Below are positions 25,190-38,113 of a DNA stretch of 64,000 bases, piece by piece; position 1 is the stretch's first letter, and every line of letters starts with the position of its first letter. The notes beneath the pieces were generated by a model. That model was given only the letters and a program-made list of their open reading frames with translations. It made no database searches and was not told where the DNA came from. The translations under genes and the position numbers were made by a program. The DNA comes from Trematomus loennbergii (taxonomy: Eukaryota > Chordata > Actinopteri > Perciformes > Nototheniidae): contig JAAOOA010000277.1 in assembly GCA_012861695.1 (NCBI GenBank), positions 346,501-410,500 on the forward strand, in the 5' to 3' direction.

Positions 25190-26070
25190 ATCTATTAATG
25201 GCCTAATGAAGTTGAGCCTTTTAGAAAAAAAAAGGTATATTTCTTTATATATTTTACACAATGTTTTCATGCTATTTTGTTTCATAGTGTACTCTGTTTC
25301 TGTTCAACATTGAACACATGAGGCTCCATAGTTTCATTTGCTATTTTTATTCAAGTGGGTGTCGTTGAATGTTTAATGGACGCATGTATGAAGTTATAAA
25401 GTGAAGAAGCAACTACATGAGTATCAGTGCTGTACAGTTGTGAGAGTCGTTTGGGTTTTAGCTGATTGAGGTGATAGCAGAGAAAAATAAAGGCTTGTAC
25501 TTTGATAAACATCTGAGTTTATCTCTGCCTCGAGTAAGTTTCGTTTCGAATGAAGCAGGTGTTGCACAAGGCTGCTGTACATTCACATGGTGATAATGAT
25601 CATAAGGTGTGCCAATGTTAGGAATGCTGAATGTTGTATAAAGTTGTGCAGCAATGTTTTTATGAACTCCTTTTTAACCTTCGGGGGAAGCGCGTGAGTC
25701 ACATTATGTCTCGCATAGTGCACACGCTCTTTAAAACACCTACTTTCATTTCTCTAGAGCTGCACATCTTAACGAATAAAGTTTACATTTCATTCACAAA
25801 AAAAGGCAAGCGTTCACATTGTGGTAAAAGTGCCAACTTGATTCAGTTGCAAGCTGCTGGGATGCATGGACTTGAAATCATGACATGCTTGACTTTAAAC
25901 AATGTCTCATAATGTTTGTAGTGAACAATCTTAATTTCTGACTCACATTAACGCTTGTGGCTGGGATGTTCTGAAGTGTGTGCGTGGACTATGGAGGCTA
26001 TTTTTAGATGTAATCTGAACTTTGTTACTGGAGGTTTAATTATTACCTTTACTATGGTGGTGTTCAAGTT
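25190..26070. other. No gene recognised
   Basis: No conserved motif, splice-bounded exon or named repeat. Short ORFs (e.g. 25631) look random. Confidence 0.45.
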
Positions 26071-26073
26071 TAT

Positions 26074-27075
26074 AGGCGTCTATAAGGCCTCCTTCACACA
26101 GGAACGTTTGCGTTTATGCACAGTATGCGTATTCAAAAAAGTATTCCGTTTACATGCATTCGTTTCATTTAACGTGTCTGTTCAAACGAGGCCGCTGGAA
26201 ACGCTGTAGTACATATGCCGGGACTGTAAGTGGCGCTGTAACTTCCGCCAAAATACACCAAAAGCAGCGAAGAAGAGCAGCCCGAGCAGCCCGCAGCAAT
26301 GTTGCCATGGCTACCCTTCTGTTTAAGCCCCGCGGTGTATTTAGCAACATGTAGTTCATGTAATTCTCCATGTCCACTTGTTGCTGATGGTTGTGGTAGA
26401 GGAGCTGTAGATTTTGCACTAATATCTGTAGCATGGTCAGTAGCAGTAGCACTAGCAGTAGCTACTGACAGGAGGAAGTGTGTGTGGCGATTGCTGGTAT
26501 TCAGCGGGATATAGTAATTTCCTCAGCATATGGATAATTGCAACGGGGAAGTTAACTGAAAGAAACCGAATCTGTGGATATTGCATCGACCGACCAAGAA
26601 GCACGTCTCTGTGGAGAGGACGTGCTCAGAAAGAGAGATATTCTCTACAAACACCGGGCGAGATCGCACCTTTGTCAATATAATGGATCAATGCATGAAA
26701 TCTGACTCTGTTTATTTTGTTTAAGGAGTATATTGGGCGTTAACAATTCTGGTTTGCCTTTTATAATATTATTTCATTCAAGAACCCCTTGTGCGTTTAA
26801 TTAACACAGCTATTTTTGATAGTTGCTACAGCAGTGAGCAGGAGAGGTGGGGAGAGGTGGGGCTATCGCTATTTTTTCAGGAAATATTCGTATAGAGGTG
26901 ATTACACGGACTCGGTTGACCCCCCAGAGCGTTTCGTTTGCAAATCTATCCACCTTGGGACACGTTATCGTTTGTGGGGTCCGTTTCTATCGGCCTCGTG
27001 TAAATAATAGGGCTATACGCACGCGAAACTATGCAGATACAAGCAGTTTTCTCCTCGTGTAAACGGCGCCTAAAT
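26074..27075. mobile_element. Possible ~1-kb MITE, GC-richer than flanks
   Basis: The left side (ATAGGCGTCTATAAGGCC..CACACAGGAACG) and the right side (CGTGTAAACGGCGCCTAAA) are weakly inverted. The interior is CpG-rich with trinucleotide-like AGTAGCAGTAGC. Borders are uncertain and no target duplication was found. Confidence 0.3.
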
Positions 27076-27260
27076 GTGACTCAGCATGGGAGGGGATGTA
27101 GGGCAAGGGACAGAAACATCAGACAGGATTAAAAAGTCTAATAGTTTGTTGGTTCACATTATCTCAATACCTTTTAGGAAGGATTGCACCTGCAGGTTTT
27201 TAAATTGTCTCTTATTTATTAGCTCCAAACTTTACTTTTGACAGTTTTGTTGTGTTAGTG

Positions 27261-27262
<2 letters not shown>

Positions 27263-27326
<64 letters not shown>
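27263..27326 (+). repeat. (TG)n microsatellite
   Basis: Uninterrupted TG repeat of about 64 bp. Confidence 0.95.
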
Positions 27327-27327
<1 letters not shown>

Positions 27328-27329
27328 CT

Positions 27330-28030
27330 CATATTCTGCCTGTTATTTTGTGATGTACTTCTTTCTCAAACAGTGTAGCAAGTGACAGGTGCGTCAATCC
27401 AGTCCATCATGTTAGTCAAGACTTATTGCTCTTAAATAATTAGTCTACATTTACGGCTGTTGGACAATGTGACACATTTGAATTTGGTTTAAGACAATGA
27501 ATTTATCCAGTTCTCAGTGATGGGTTTGGAGGATGTGACACTCTTAACGATGCAGTGAAGAGCGCCATACATCATGTTTACATACAGCTCATAACATAAT
27601 CCGTTGGATGCATAGGCTCAATGCTGTTAGAAACTTTGCTAAGGTTTTTCCTCTCATGGGGCAAGAAGTACTTAAAGGTGTGATTTGCAAAAGACTGCAA
27701 GAAATTATGATATGAGGTATTATTCAAAACAGATATAAAGGTGTGGCTTTTGTCATGATTTAAATGAGACTGAACTGAAATGATGCCATTTTGTCATTGT
27801 GCTAAAATGAATATAAATATTATATATTGAATATTTGCTAACCAATATATCGTGTGAAGTTGCTTTCTTTCAAAGACGTTTGAAACGTTCAAATATTTTG
27901 ATCATATTTTTTCATGTTTTAGGTTCAAATTTACATATAACATGGTTCCAGCTCCTCAAATTAATGAATTATATTTAATAAGGATATCCATAAATACCCT
28001 GTCAAAAAGTTGTTGGACACAACAAGCAAA
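27330..28030. other. No gene recognised
   Basis: A/T-rich, no splice-bounded coding segment or named repeat. Confidence 0.45.
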
Positions 28031-28044
28031 TTGTTTTTTACCCA

Positions 28045-28773
28045 AATTACATTGGTTTTCTCATACAGCATCTCTGTATAGTATGTGTATTCACTCTCTG
28101 TCCTAAACGCCTTGTTAGAGCTCCTGCCCCCCCCCCCCCCCTATGCTCTGCACTGTGCTCTGATTGGTCATCTCGCCCACTCTGTTCTGATGAGTCAACC
28201 ACCGTTACAGCTGGACATCAGTGATTATGTGTTACAATGGAGTTAGCAACCAGAAAATGACACCAGTAATGACAAACAGATGAGAATGCTGCGTGGGGTC
28301 TGGGTGCCGTGTTGGCGGGACGTTGCGGGGCTCGCTGCTCCGCCCTTTGAGACTTACGGAGCGGACAGTGTGAGCTGGATTACTGTTTCCTGGTTGCTGT
28401 GTGGGGCGAGATAGCGAGACACCGCGGAGCTCAGCCTGAGCACACACACACTGAGCTCAAAGTGTTGGGAGCTCCGAGCAGCACCGCGGCTGAGTGAGTG
28501 TGTGTGTGTGTGAGGATTGGCCCATTTGGACCAATCCGCGGAGCTCCGCAGCGTTACGTCACTATGACCAGGAAGAAAAAAATGGAAAAATAAAAAATCT
28601 CCAACGAGGCGTTCTGGGGCAGCATAGACAGGTATTTTCTGTGTTAAGAGTTTTACTCGCTACAGGGTGTACTTTGAGAGTTTGTGACTTTGCAGACGGT
28701 TTACATGCATAAAAAGCTACATAACACACAAGGGGACGGGTAATAACCGGAAAAGCATGTCATGGGACCTTTA
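28045..28773 (-). mobile_element. Inverted, truncated copy of the 9046-9902 MITE
   Basis: Reverse-complement similarity to 9046-9902, ending GCATGTCATGGGACCT. The other terminal repeat is missing. A C16 run (about 28126-28141) matches the G-run of the other copy at 9728-9737. Confidence 0.65.
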
Positions 28774-28877
28774 AAATCGTCACAGGAATGATCTGTAAGT
28801 GAAGGGATGCATTGTTAGGATTCCTTTGTGGAGAAAAGGAAACCTAAGCTCAGCTGCTATCTACACACGCACGCATG

Positions 28878-30248
<1,371 letters not shown>

Positions 30249-30753
30249 CACACACACTGTGGGTGTGTCATGTTGTTACCTTAACTTCCATTACATAAGA
30301 CTAAAGTATAGTTACCGATGGCACGGTATGTTCACACTTCAGAGACATCTGGATCATATGGGGAAAGGTAAGGTAACTATTTTATATTGAGTATATTTAA
30401 CATTTACTATTTAATTTGTATGTATTGTATATGTATTCATTTACTTCATCATTTGGAGCATCTTGGCACACAAGTTTTATATGCTGGTCAAAATATATAT
30501 ATATATATGTGTTTAGGGATGGGTACCGAGCCCCGGTATTAAACGGGCCCCGGGATGAATTATTGAAGACCGAGGTACCGGCGTTAAGCTCCGACGTTAT
30601 CGGTGTTTTTATTACTGGAGACATTTAAAACATATATATGTCATATGTATTATTGCTACATAAATATTATATTCCCAGGCGAGAGATCTCTCTCCCCCGT
30701 CTGTGTGCGAGGGGGCAGGGGCAGTTTAAACACACGCGGCTGCTACTGTATGC

Positions 30754-30833
<80 letters not shown>
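30754..30833 (+). repeat. (CA)n microsatellite
   Basis: About 80 bp of uninterrupted CA repeat inside the hAT element. Confidence 0.95.
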
Positions 30834-30837
<4 letters not shown>

Positions 30838-30855
30838 CTTTACCCATCTCGATGT

Positions 30856-31040
30856 GTGAATGTTCGTTGCCAAAAGTGCAATAAGAGTTTAGCATGTAAG
30901 GGCGGTAACACGAGCAATTTGTCTAAACATCTTGCAAAAGTGCACCACATTCAGACGGAGAAATGCACCGGGTTCGACTGTCTTTCTAGTAGCTCTGTAG
31001 CCCCATCAACGAGTAGCGTTTCCACGTCAGGTATGATATG
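30856..31040 (+). pseudogene. hAT transposase N-terminal fragment, BED zinc finger
   Basis: Encodes VRCQKCNKSLACKGGNTSNL followed by SKHLAKVHH: the C-x2-C and H..H ligands of a BED finger, the DNA-binding module at the N terminus of hAT transposases and ZBED proteins. A serine-rich linker follows. The frame is broken by the foldback insertion at 31041. No ATG lies directly upstream in frame. Confidence 0.65.
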
Positions 31041-33591
31041 CCAACCCAGTCTCACATCTAAACGTGTAATAACTACGTTGGTCCACAACTTGGGACGTAG
31101 TATTTCTACAAAAACGCCTCTGAAATTGTAGGATCCCTACGTTTTTTTTCATCTATCATTTCCAATGGCTGGCGTCTATGTCACGTGATCTTCAAATTTC
31201 TCCCTGCAGAAAAAAAACAACATGGCCGACCTTCGTTTTATTCTCGGTGGAAAATGCCTATTTTAAGGTTAGTTTGGCCATTAAAATGCGTTTTGATGTC
31301 ATTTGATGCGAGAAATATGAGTTGTTATTTCAGATTATGTGTGCAGTGGATGTACATGATCTTTAGTTTGCTAGTTATTACGAAGATTACTTCAGGAAAT
31401 TGTGTCCATATAACGTTTTCATTGTTACCAAGGTGGTTGCTAGGGACACTGCTATCAATATTATTTCTGTTATGTTGTGTAACTGTTTAATGGTGTTATC
31501 TTTATCGCTACCCCCTTCCCCGTCAATTTAGTGTTGGTCCACAGTGCAAACGTATTAGTTTAACAAAATCAGCATCTAAAATTGTGGCATAGATACGTTA
31601 TTTTCCCCTGTGCTACCCAGTCTCACATCGTCATAAACAAATACCGGAAACAGACGTAGGCAAGATCCTCAGCTCGGTGATTGGATGGTTTAGCCGCAAT
31701 GCAGGTTGGGAAATGGTGTTTATGCGATGTGAAATCCGAAAACATTTTTTTTAAATAAAATAATACTTTATTCCGAGTGTGCTTGCTTTTCTCTTTGAAA
31801 GTTATCACATAACGGCATTGTAATACACGGTTCGGCTGCATTGAATATTACATATCTGCCGTAGTTCTTTATTTATAGAGCCCCGATGAGAAGACTTCTG
31901 GACAAACAGGAAGCACTGCCGCCAAAACTGAAAACGTGATCATAAAATATATAAATATTTCAGCAATTAAACAACATCTTACATTTATTTTCACACAATA
32001 CTGTACGTCTCCTTGCAGTATCAACACTAATTCGGCTGACTTTTATATTTGATCCAATTGGTGGATAGGCTGTATTTACACCATAACGGTGCACAGCTGA
32101 TAGAAAGGGACACCTACTGGTTAAAGCACGTTATTGAATTTGATTATTTTATTATTAGATATTAATAGGATCCCTATAAAGTATATTCATTACTCGTTAT
32201 TCTCTACTAATAGTTAATTAAAGACTGTATATAATGACTATTTTGCACATCCCTTTCGAGATTTCAAGATTTTCTAAGGTTTATTGACATATCATATTAT
32301 ACACAACTACGGTGTAGTTATGCAATGAATGAAAAACTTGGGTCGCAGGTTCCTCAACAGTGCATTACAAGACATCTATCAATAAGTGTGTACCTCCACC
32401 ATTACATTGTCATATTCTGCACATTTCTTATACTATCTACGTACATCTTATAAGAGTATAATACATATGTATAATATCAGTTAAAATAAGTGCTTCAACA
32501 TAGTTAACATTGCTGGAGGTATACACACATATTGATAGATGTCTGCAGCCTATCTACCAATTGGATCAAATATAAAAGTCAGCCGAATTAGTGTTGATAC
32601 TGCAAGGAGACGTATTGTGTGAAAATAAATGTAAGATGTTGTTTAATTGCTGAAATATTTATGATCCACGTCACGTTTTCAGTTTTGGCGGCAGTTCTTC
32701 CTGTTTGTCTAGAAGTCTTCTCATCGGGGCTCTATAAATAGAGAAGTACGGCAGATATGTAATATTCAATGCAGCCGAACCGTGTATTACAATGCCGATA
32801 TGTGATGACTTTAAAAGAGAAAAGCAAGCACACTCGGAATAAAGCATTATTTTTTATTTAAAAAAAATGTTTTCGGATTTCACATCGCATAAACACCATT
32901 TCCCAACCTGCATTGCGGCTAAACCATCCAATCACCGAGCTGAGGATCTTGCCTACGTCTGTTTCCGGTATTTGTTTATGACGATGTGATGTGAGATGTG
33001 AGACTGGGTAGCACAAGGGAAAATAACGTATCTATGCCACAATTTTAGATGCTGATTTTGTTAAACTAATACGTTTGCACTGTGGACCAACACTATAAAT
33101 TGACGGGGAAGGGGGTAGCGATAAAGATAACACCATTAAACAGTTACACAACATAACAGAAATAATATCGATAGCAGTGTCCCTAGCAACCACCTTGGTA
33201 ACAATGAAAACGTTGTATGGACACAATTTCCTGAAGTAATCTTCGTAATAACTAGCAAACTAAAGATCATGTACATCCACTGCACACATAATCTGAAATA
33301 AATACTCATATGTCTCGCATCAAATGACATCAAAACGCATTTTAATGGCCAAACTAACCTTAAAATAGGCATTTTCCACCGAGAATAAAACGAAGGTCGG
33401 CCATGTTTTCTTTTTTCTGCAGGGAGAAATTTGAAGATCACGTGACATAGACGCCAGCCATTGGAAATGAATGTGAAAAAAAAACCTAGGGATGCTACGA
33501 TTTCAGAGGCGTTTTTTGTAGAAATACTACGTCCCAAGTTGTGGACCAACGTACAGTAGTTATTACACGTTTAGATGTGAGACTGGGTTGG
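31041..33591 (+). mobile_element. 2.55-kb foldback (long inverted repeat) element, copy 1
   Basis: The left arm from CCAACCCAGTCTCACATC (about 31041-32090) and right arm (about 32545-33591, ending GATGTGAGACTGGGTTGG) are close reverse complements of about 1 kb each around a spacer of about 450 bp. ATATG flanks both ends (31036-31040, 33592-33596), or GATATG if one end base is assigned to the repeat. An ORF of about 100 codons in each arm (31185-31490 +; 33136-33549 -) is kept by the palindrome and has no known domain. A related copy lies at 46827-49340. Confidence 0.75.
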
Positions 33592-33630
33592 ATATGCTAG
33601 CAGCAACACACAGAGTTAACTAAATTATAT

Positions 33631-33703
33631 AAAGAAACAGCACCAGGGTTGTTTCATTGTAAATAACTCAGTTACAATGAAACAACCCTGGTGCTGTTTC
33701 TTT
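33631..33703. repeat. Perfect 32-bp hairpin, 9-nt loop
   Basis: 33631-33662 and 33672-33703 are exact reverse complements, with loop ATAACTCAG. It lies inside hAT remnant sequence between the foldback element and the MITE. Confidence 0.9.
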
Positions 33704-33866
33704 CGATGTGAAATATTATTATTTATTTAGTTAACAATTTATTTAGTTAATTTTCCTTTACATTTTTTCAAAAGAACCGATAAGAGTACCGTTAAAGGAC
33801 CGGATCGATAAAAGATAAAATAGATAAAAGTAGTAGTACCATTAAAACCTTAACGATACCCATCAC

Positions 33867-34763
33867 CAGAGATGGGGTCGTTACTCAAAAAAAGTAATAT
33901 ATTACATTCGTTACTCTCTACATAAAGTAACTCGTTACTTTACTCGTTTCTTTACATTACTTTTGCGTTACTCAGCAACAGCCTATAGCCAAAATTTAAA
34001 ACGTAGGCCTACATGTGCACACATATAACAATTACTATTGCAATACGGAAGACATAACACAAGTTAATAACGCTGAAAATTCTAGTTTTTGCTGCTTGTT
34101 CGGAGTCGGCACTCACTCAACATCATCACTCTGGGTTCGGGGGTCTTTAGCTACTACGAGGTTTGATGTTGTTGTGTTTGCAGCAGTGCACCTTACCGTC
34201 ACATTCCTGTCCTTTCTTCTGACAAATTTAAAATAATGGGCATACCTCCACCCCTCGAAAGTTATAGCTGTTGATGTCTCTGTCTCAGTCTGCAGCTCAA
34301 CCCCTGTGACAGCTGCATGTGGACAAGTCGCGAAAATCCCTGTAGTGACTTGAAATATTTAAAATGTTAAACGTTAGACCTATCACATTTACCAATTTTA
34401 TCTACCCCTGGAACTAGCTAAACTAGTTATACATGTTTATTATTTACTGTCGTGTCGGGTCACTCATTCACTGGATCAGCGAGCTGCATAAGACACAGAC
34501 GGGCTGTCAGGAGAGAGGGAGAGGAAAAGAGAGGCTCCGTTTATTAAACCCGCCGTGTTATTATCCAAAGTTAATGTAACCTTCTGAATAATGTAGTAAC
34601 TACTAGTTACTGACTAGCCTGTCAAAGGGAGAATCTAGTAATTCTTTGGCGCAATGTTAGTAACTATAGTGTGATTACTGAATTTATAACAGTAACGCGT
34701 TATATATAATGTAATATTATTACAGTAACGCATTACTTTGTACTTGCGTTACACCCAACTCTG
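33867..34763 (+). mobile_element. hAT-type MITE in the terminal repeat of another hAT
   Basis: Ends CAGAGATGGGGTCGTTAC / GTTACACCCAACTCTG, with an exact 8-bp duplication CCCATCAC on both sides (33859-33866, 34764-34771). The interior is rich in GTAACG/TTACT motifs. Non-coding. Confidence 0.8.
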
Positions 34764-34908
34764 CCCATCACTATATGTGTGTGTATGTATTTATGGTTTT
34801 AAATATATGTATATATATATAATGTATATACATTTTTATATTTATAAAAAGATGAAGGTGATTTACAATCTGTGTGTATCCGTTGCTGCAGGAAACTAAG
34901 AGTCCAAG

Positions 34909-37566
34909 ATGGCGAATGGACCGTCCCTGTCCACTGTCACACGCTCCCTCTCACTGTTGGACGTTCTCCATGCAAATCAGTTTGAAGGAAAGTCTTTCAA
35001 TCCAGAAATACTTGAGGAGACGGAGGAAAACTTTTACAGAGGGGCCCCACCCGAATGGTTAAACTTTCACATCAGTGAACAGGCAGAGTTAGATGGCACC
35101 GGATCTCCTTTCATTAAACGAGATGGATACGATAAACTTTGAAGCAAATTCACAAGTTGAGAAAACACCCTGGAATATCAACAGTTAAACTGTTCCACCA
35201 GCCAGGATGTGGGGGGACACACTGGCCATGAAGGTGTTGTGGGACTTTAGGAAAACTTTAAGGAGTGCTGTTTTAACAGCTCAACCTCGGACATCACAAA
35301 GGTTGCAGAGGAGGTGGTCCACCTTTTCACAGCAGGCAGTCAAGGCGACCAGAAGACCGTGCTGCTGTTGGTGAATGGTGTGCAAGTTTTGGAAGATCTA
35401 CAAGTAAGCATTATGAGGACGATTGCTAATCAGAAGATAGTCACCCGTATGCCTGTGGTGGTTTTACTCAGCTGTATTAGAGAAGATGCAGATTTAAAGA
35501 GTGATGATGTCTTCCTTCAAGAAGTGCTTTCTGACTCAGAGAAGAATCATTTTAATGACAAAAAGGCAGAGCTCAACAGGAAGTACGGTGATAAATGCAA
35601 CGATTCCATGGCTTTAACATATGCAAAGCAATTTTTCTGAGGCTTACATCCAGGGGCGTGCTCTGTATTCAAAACCATCAAAGAAACAGGAATACAAGAG
35701 AAAACCCAGCTTGCTGCCTTCCTTTCCCTGCTGAACGCGTATGTACCAGACTCTTATCTCCTTGAGGCTCAGTGCCTGGATGTGTTCAAACATGCCAACT
35801 ACAGCCACAGAGACATATCACTGGAAGACATGCTGGACGACTTTAGCCATCTCATTATCACTATCCAACAGATGGTTCTGAAAAAAGAGTCCGCATGGCC
35901 CACCCTCTGATAGCACAGTGTTGTACTGAATGATGGCTGAAGCAGGTGTGACCAGAAGTGACACAGCGAAAAATCTCTTGACATGTTTGTGCAGAGATAA
36001 AGTCCCTCGATCTTTGGCTGCTTTTGTCAAATACATGCTAACCAAAAGAAGACCAAAACAAAAAGAAAAGGGAAGAGAAGAGAACCCAATACATCCTACA
36101 GAGATGAAAGAGGAGATAGATTCATTTCTAGACTGATTCTACATATTCAAACAAAGGAGGACAACTCTCAGTGTGTATCACTTTTAGGGATGGCAACAAA
36201 TATGTTTGTTCGAAATCCGTTTTTTCCACAAGCACTTGCTCGTTTTCATTGCATAGTACTAAGAGACTACGATCAGGCAGAAGTGTGGGCAAAGGAGGCA
36301 AAGCAAAGAGATCCCAAAACTCATTGTTGCTGATACACTGGGCCAAGTCCATAAGAACCGTCTGAAGAACCTGAGGCGACCGGCCCAACCAGGACGCATT
36401 TTGCTTGCCTTAAAGGCCATTCGAGCTTTCGAAGACGAAGAAAGACTTGCCGAAGATGAAGTTGGGACAAACGTGAAAATAAATGGCTATTTCCATGTCT
36501 CACGTTTCTTTAACAGCAGAGGGATGTTTGGTTTCCTGCAGGTCTGCAATCTTGTGTATGACCTACTTGTCAGTCAGAACCCAACTTGGAGAGGAGTTCT
36601 CACGAAGAAGGTGTCTTTGGGCTTGCCATCTCTTGGAGATCACTCACTTCTAAGATTCAATGGTCTCAACAGACTCAGAGATGCAGTTGAGAAAAAATGT
36701 GCTTTTTTGAGGGATTTCTGACTTACTCCAAGCCTGACATGAAGCAAGATGATCCAGAATACATTTCAAGAGAAACCTCGGCTTGCTACAGGAAGTATGT
36801 TGGAGACTCCACATCCAGCCATTTGAAAGAAAAAGGCGCTGATCTGATCCAGAAGCTTAAACTCAAACAGGCTGGCACCACTACGGGAGTCCTCTCATGT
36901 CTTGACAGAGAATGCACTGAATCAGACCTTAAAGAAATAACTACATTGTGGGAGGAAATCTGTCTCATAAAGATCCGGTCACAGCTATGGTCAACAACAT
37001 CTTCGCTCATATCATGTTAAGAAATACGGGAGCAACAGAGTCTGATTGCAAACATTTAACTGCATTCAAACAGGAAATGTACCCGATCCTCACGGATAAA
37101 CCTGAGCCCCATATGTTAGCCCTCCTCTTGCACTGGCCTACAGACATGAAGACACATGCATCCTTGACCTCAGTGCAATGATTAAGCGTACGCAAGACCT
37201 GTATAAACAAGCATATGCGAACACTTTCGCTCAAGGTACCTTCGCCCTCTGTTTTTCTCGGAAAAGGTCAAGAACTGAACAGGATAGTTCACAGAAAGGT
37301 CCTAGAGGGGTCGTTCTTCAGGCAATGCAAGATTGGAGCGATGAGAAGATTTTCCAAGATCCATGGGTCAAAGAACACCTTCTTAAAGTTCAAGGGGAGA
37401 TACGAGAGTACAGACTCTTTGCAACTGTTGATGGAAAGATTGAGGTGGTTGCAAACCTCCGAAACAGCCTCTGGAGAAAACGCAAGGTTCCTTCTACCTT
37501 GGATTCACCATCAAAGGTCCTGTAGCCTTTGCCATCCAGACTGAAACTGCAGACAAAGAAGGGTAA
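34909..37566 (+). pseudogene. SAMD9/SAMD9L-like gene, N-terminally truncated and frameshifted
   Basis: Starts at ATG 34909, 17 bp after an acceptor (TTGCTGCAG, 34891), and ends at TAA 37564-37566 right after the family C terminus (FYLGFTIKGPVAF). In order: the pre-NTPase segment (NFYRGAPPEWLNFH..FIKRDGYDKL), a P-loop (LFHQPGCGGT, about 35185-35215), AMKVLWDFRKTL, the NTPase core (VVVLLSCIRED), the FLSLLNAYVPDSYLLEAQC region, the TPR-like region (FFPQALARFHCIVLRDYDQA) and the OB-fold-like C terminus. The SAM, AlbA-like and SIR2-like domains of full-length SAMD9/9L (about 1,580 aa) are missing. At least eight single-base shifts or stops occur (e.g. near 35138, 35213, 35276, 35637, 36340). SAMD9/9L are cytoplasmic antiviral and growth-restricting factors. 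AATAAA at 37744 could end the transcript. Confidence 0.8.
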
Positions 37567-37743
37567 GATACTATAATTCAAGCATAACTGAACATCTATC
37601 TGGCCATTTTAAATATAGTTCAGGTGTAATTCCCATAATTCGAACATGAAACAAAAATGGATGATCATGGAAACATTTTGATCATTCAGTAACAAATTGA
37701 CAAATTGCATTGCTTGTATGTACTCTACATCATTATAAATGAA

Positions 37744-37749
37744 CAAATA
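37744..37749 (+). terminator. Candidate polyadenylation signal for the SAMD9-like gene
   Basis: AATAAA about 180 bp after the stop codon, in otherwise unremarkable A/T-rich sequence. Confidence 0.4.
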
Positions 37750-38113
37750 AAGTCATGGTCACTTCATATTTGATGTGTTCTTTGGTGACAAAGGTCATTG
37801 TCATTGCGGTGTTCAACACTAATGAAATCATATTGCATTGTGCTGTGTGGCAGAACTACTCTCAGAGATGGATTCCTCCAAACCATGGCCTTGTGGGTTG
37901 TTGAAGTTTGGAGCTTGTGCGATGAAATGGTACGTTTTCTTTATTTGTTTATTTATATTAATTTAAATAGCTTTTCCAACAACCATGACTGCTCATAAAC
38001 ATTTTGCCTTCTGAAAATAGGATGCCAGGGATTTTACTGAACTTAAACCTGAAGTCAACAGAGTGGATGAGGTTCAAACCTATAGGTAAGGGTTGCCTCT
38101 TCAGTACAGTAAT

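Larger units (their letters stand above)
30514..34773 (+). mobile_element. hAT element with BED finger remnant, disrupted by two later insertions
   Basis: Terminal repeats TAGGGATGGGTACC and GATACCCATCACTA are flanked by TATGTGTT (30506-30513) and TATGTGTG (34774-34781), an 8-bp duplication with one mismatch. The interior has a (CA)n tract (30754-30833) and a BED-type zinc finger. It has been split by a foldback element (31041-33591) and by a MITE that entered its right terminal repeat (33867-34763). The catalytic transposase core is absent, so it cannot move by itself. Confidence 0.75.

Noticed and set aside
26154..27062. CpG-island promoter with short ORFs
   Set aside because: More GC-rich than the flanks, but no exon follows and the ends look weakly inverted, so a MITE is likelier.
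31185..31490. 101-codon ORF repeated at 33136-33549 and 48620-48856
   Set aside because: Retained because it lies in foldback arms; hydrophobic, no known motif and no promoter or splice context. Worth revisiting only if genome-wide copies show codon-level conservation.
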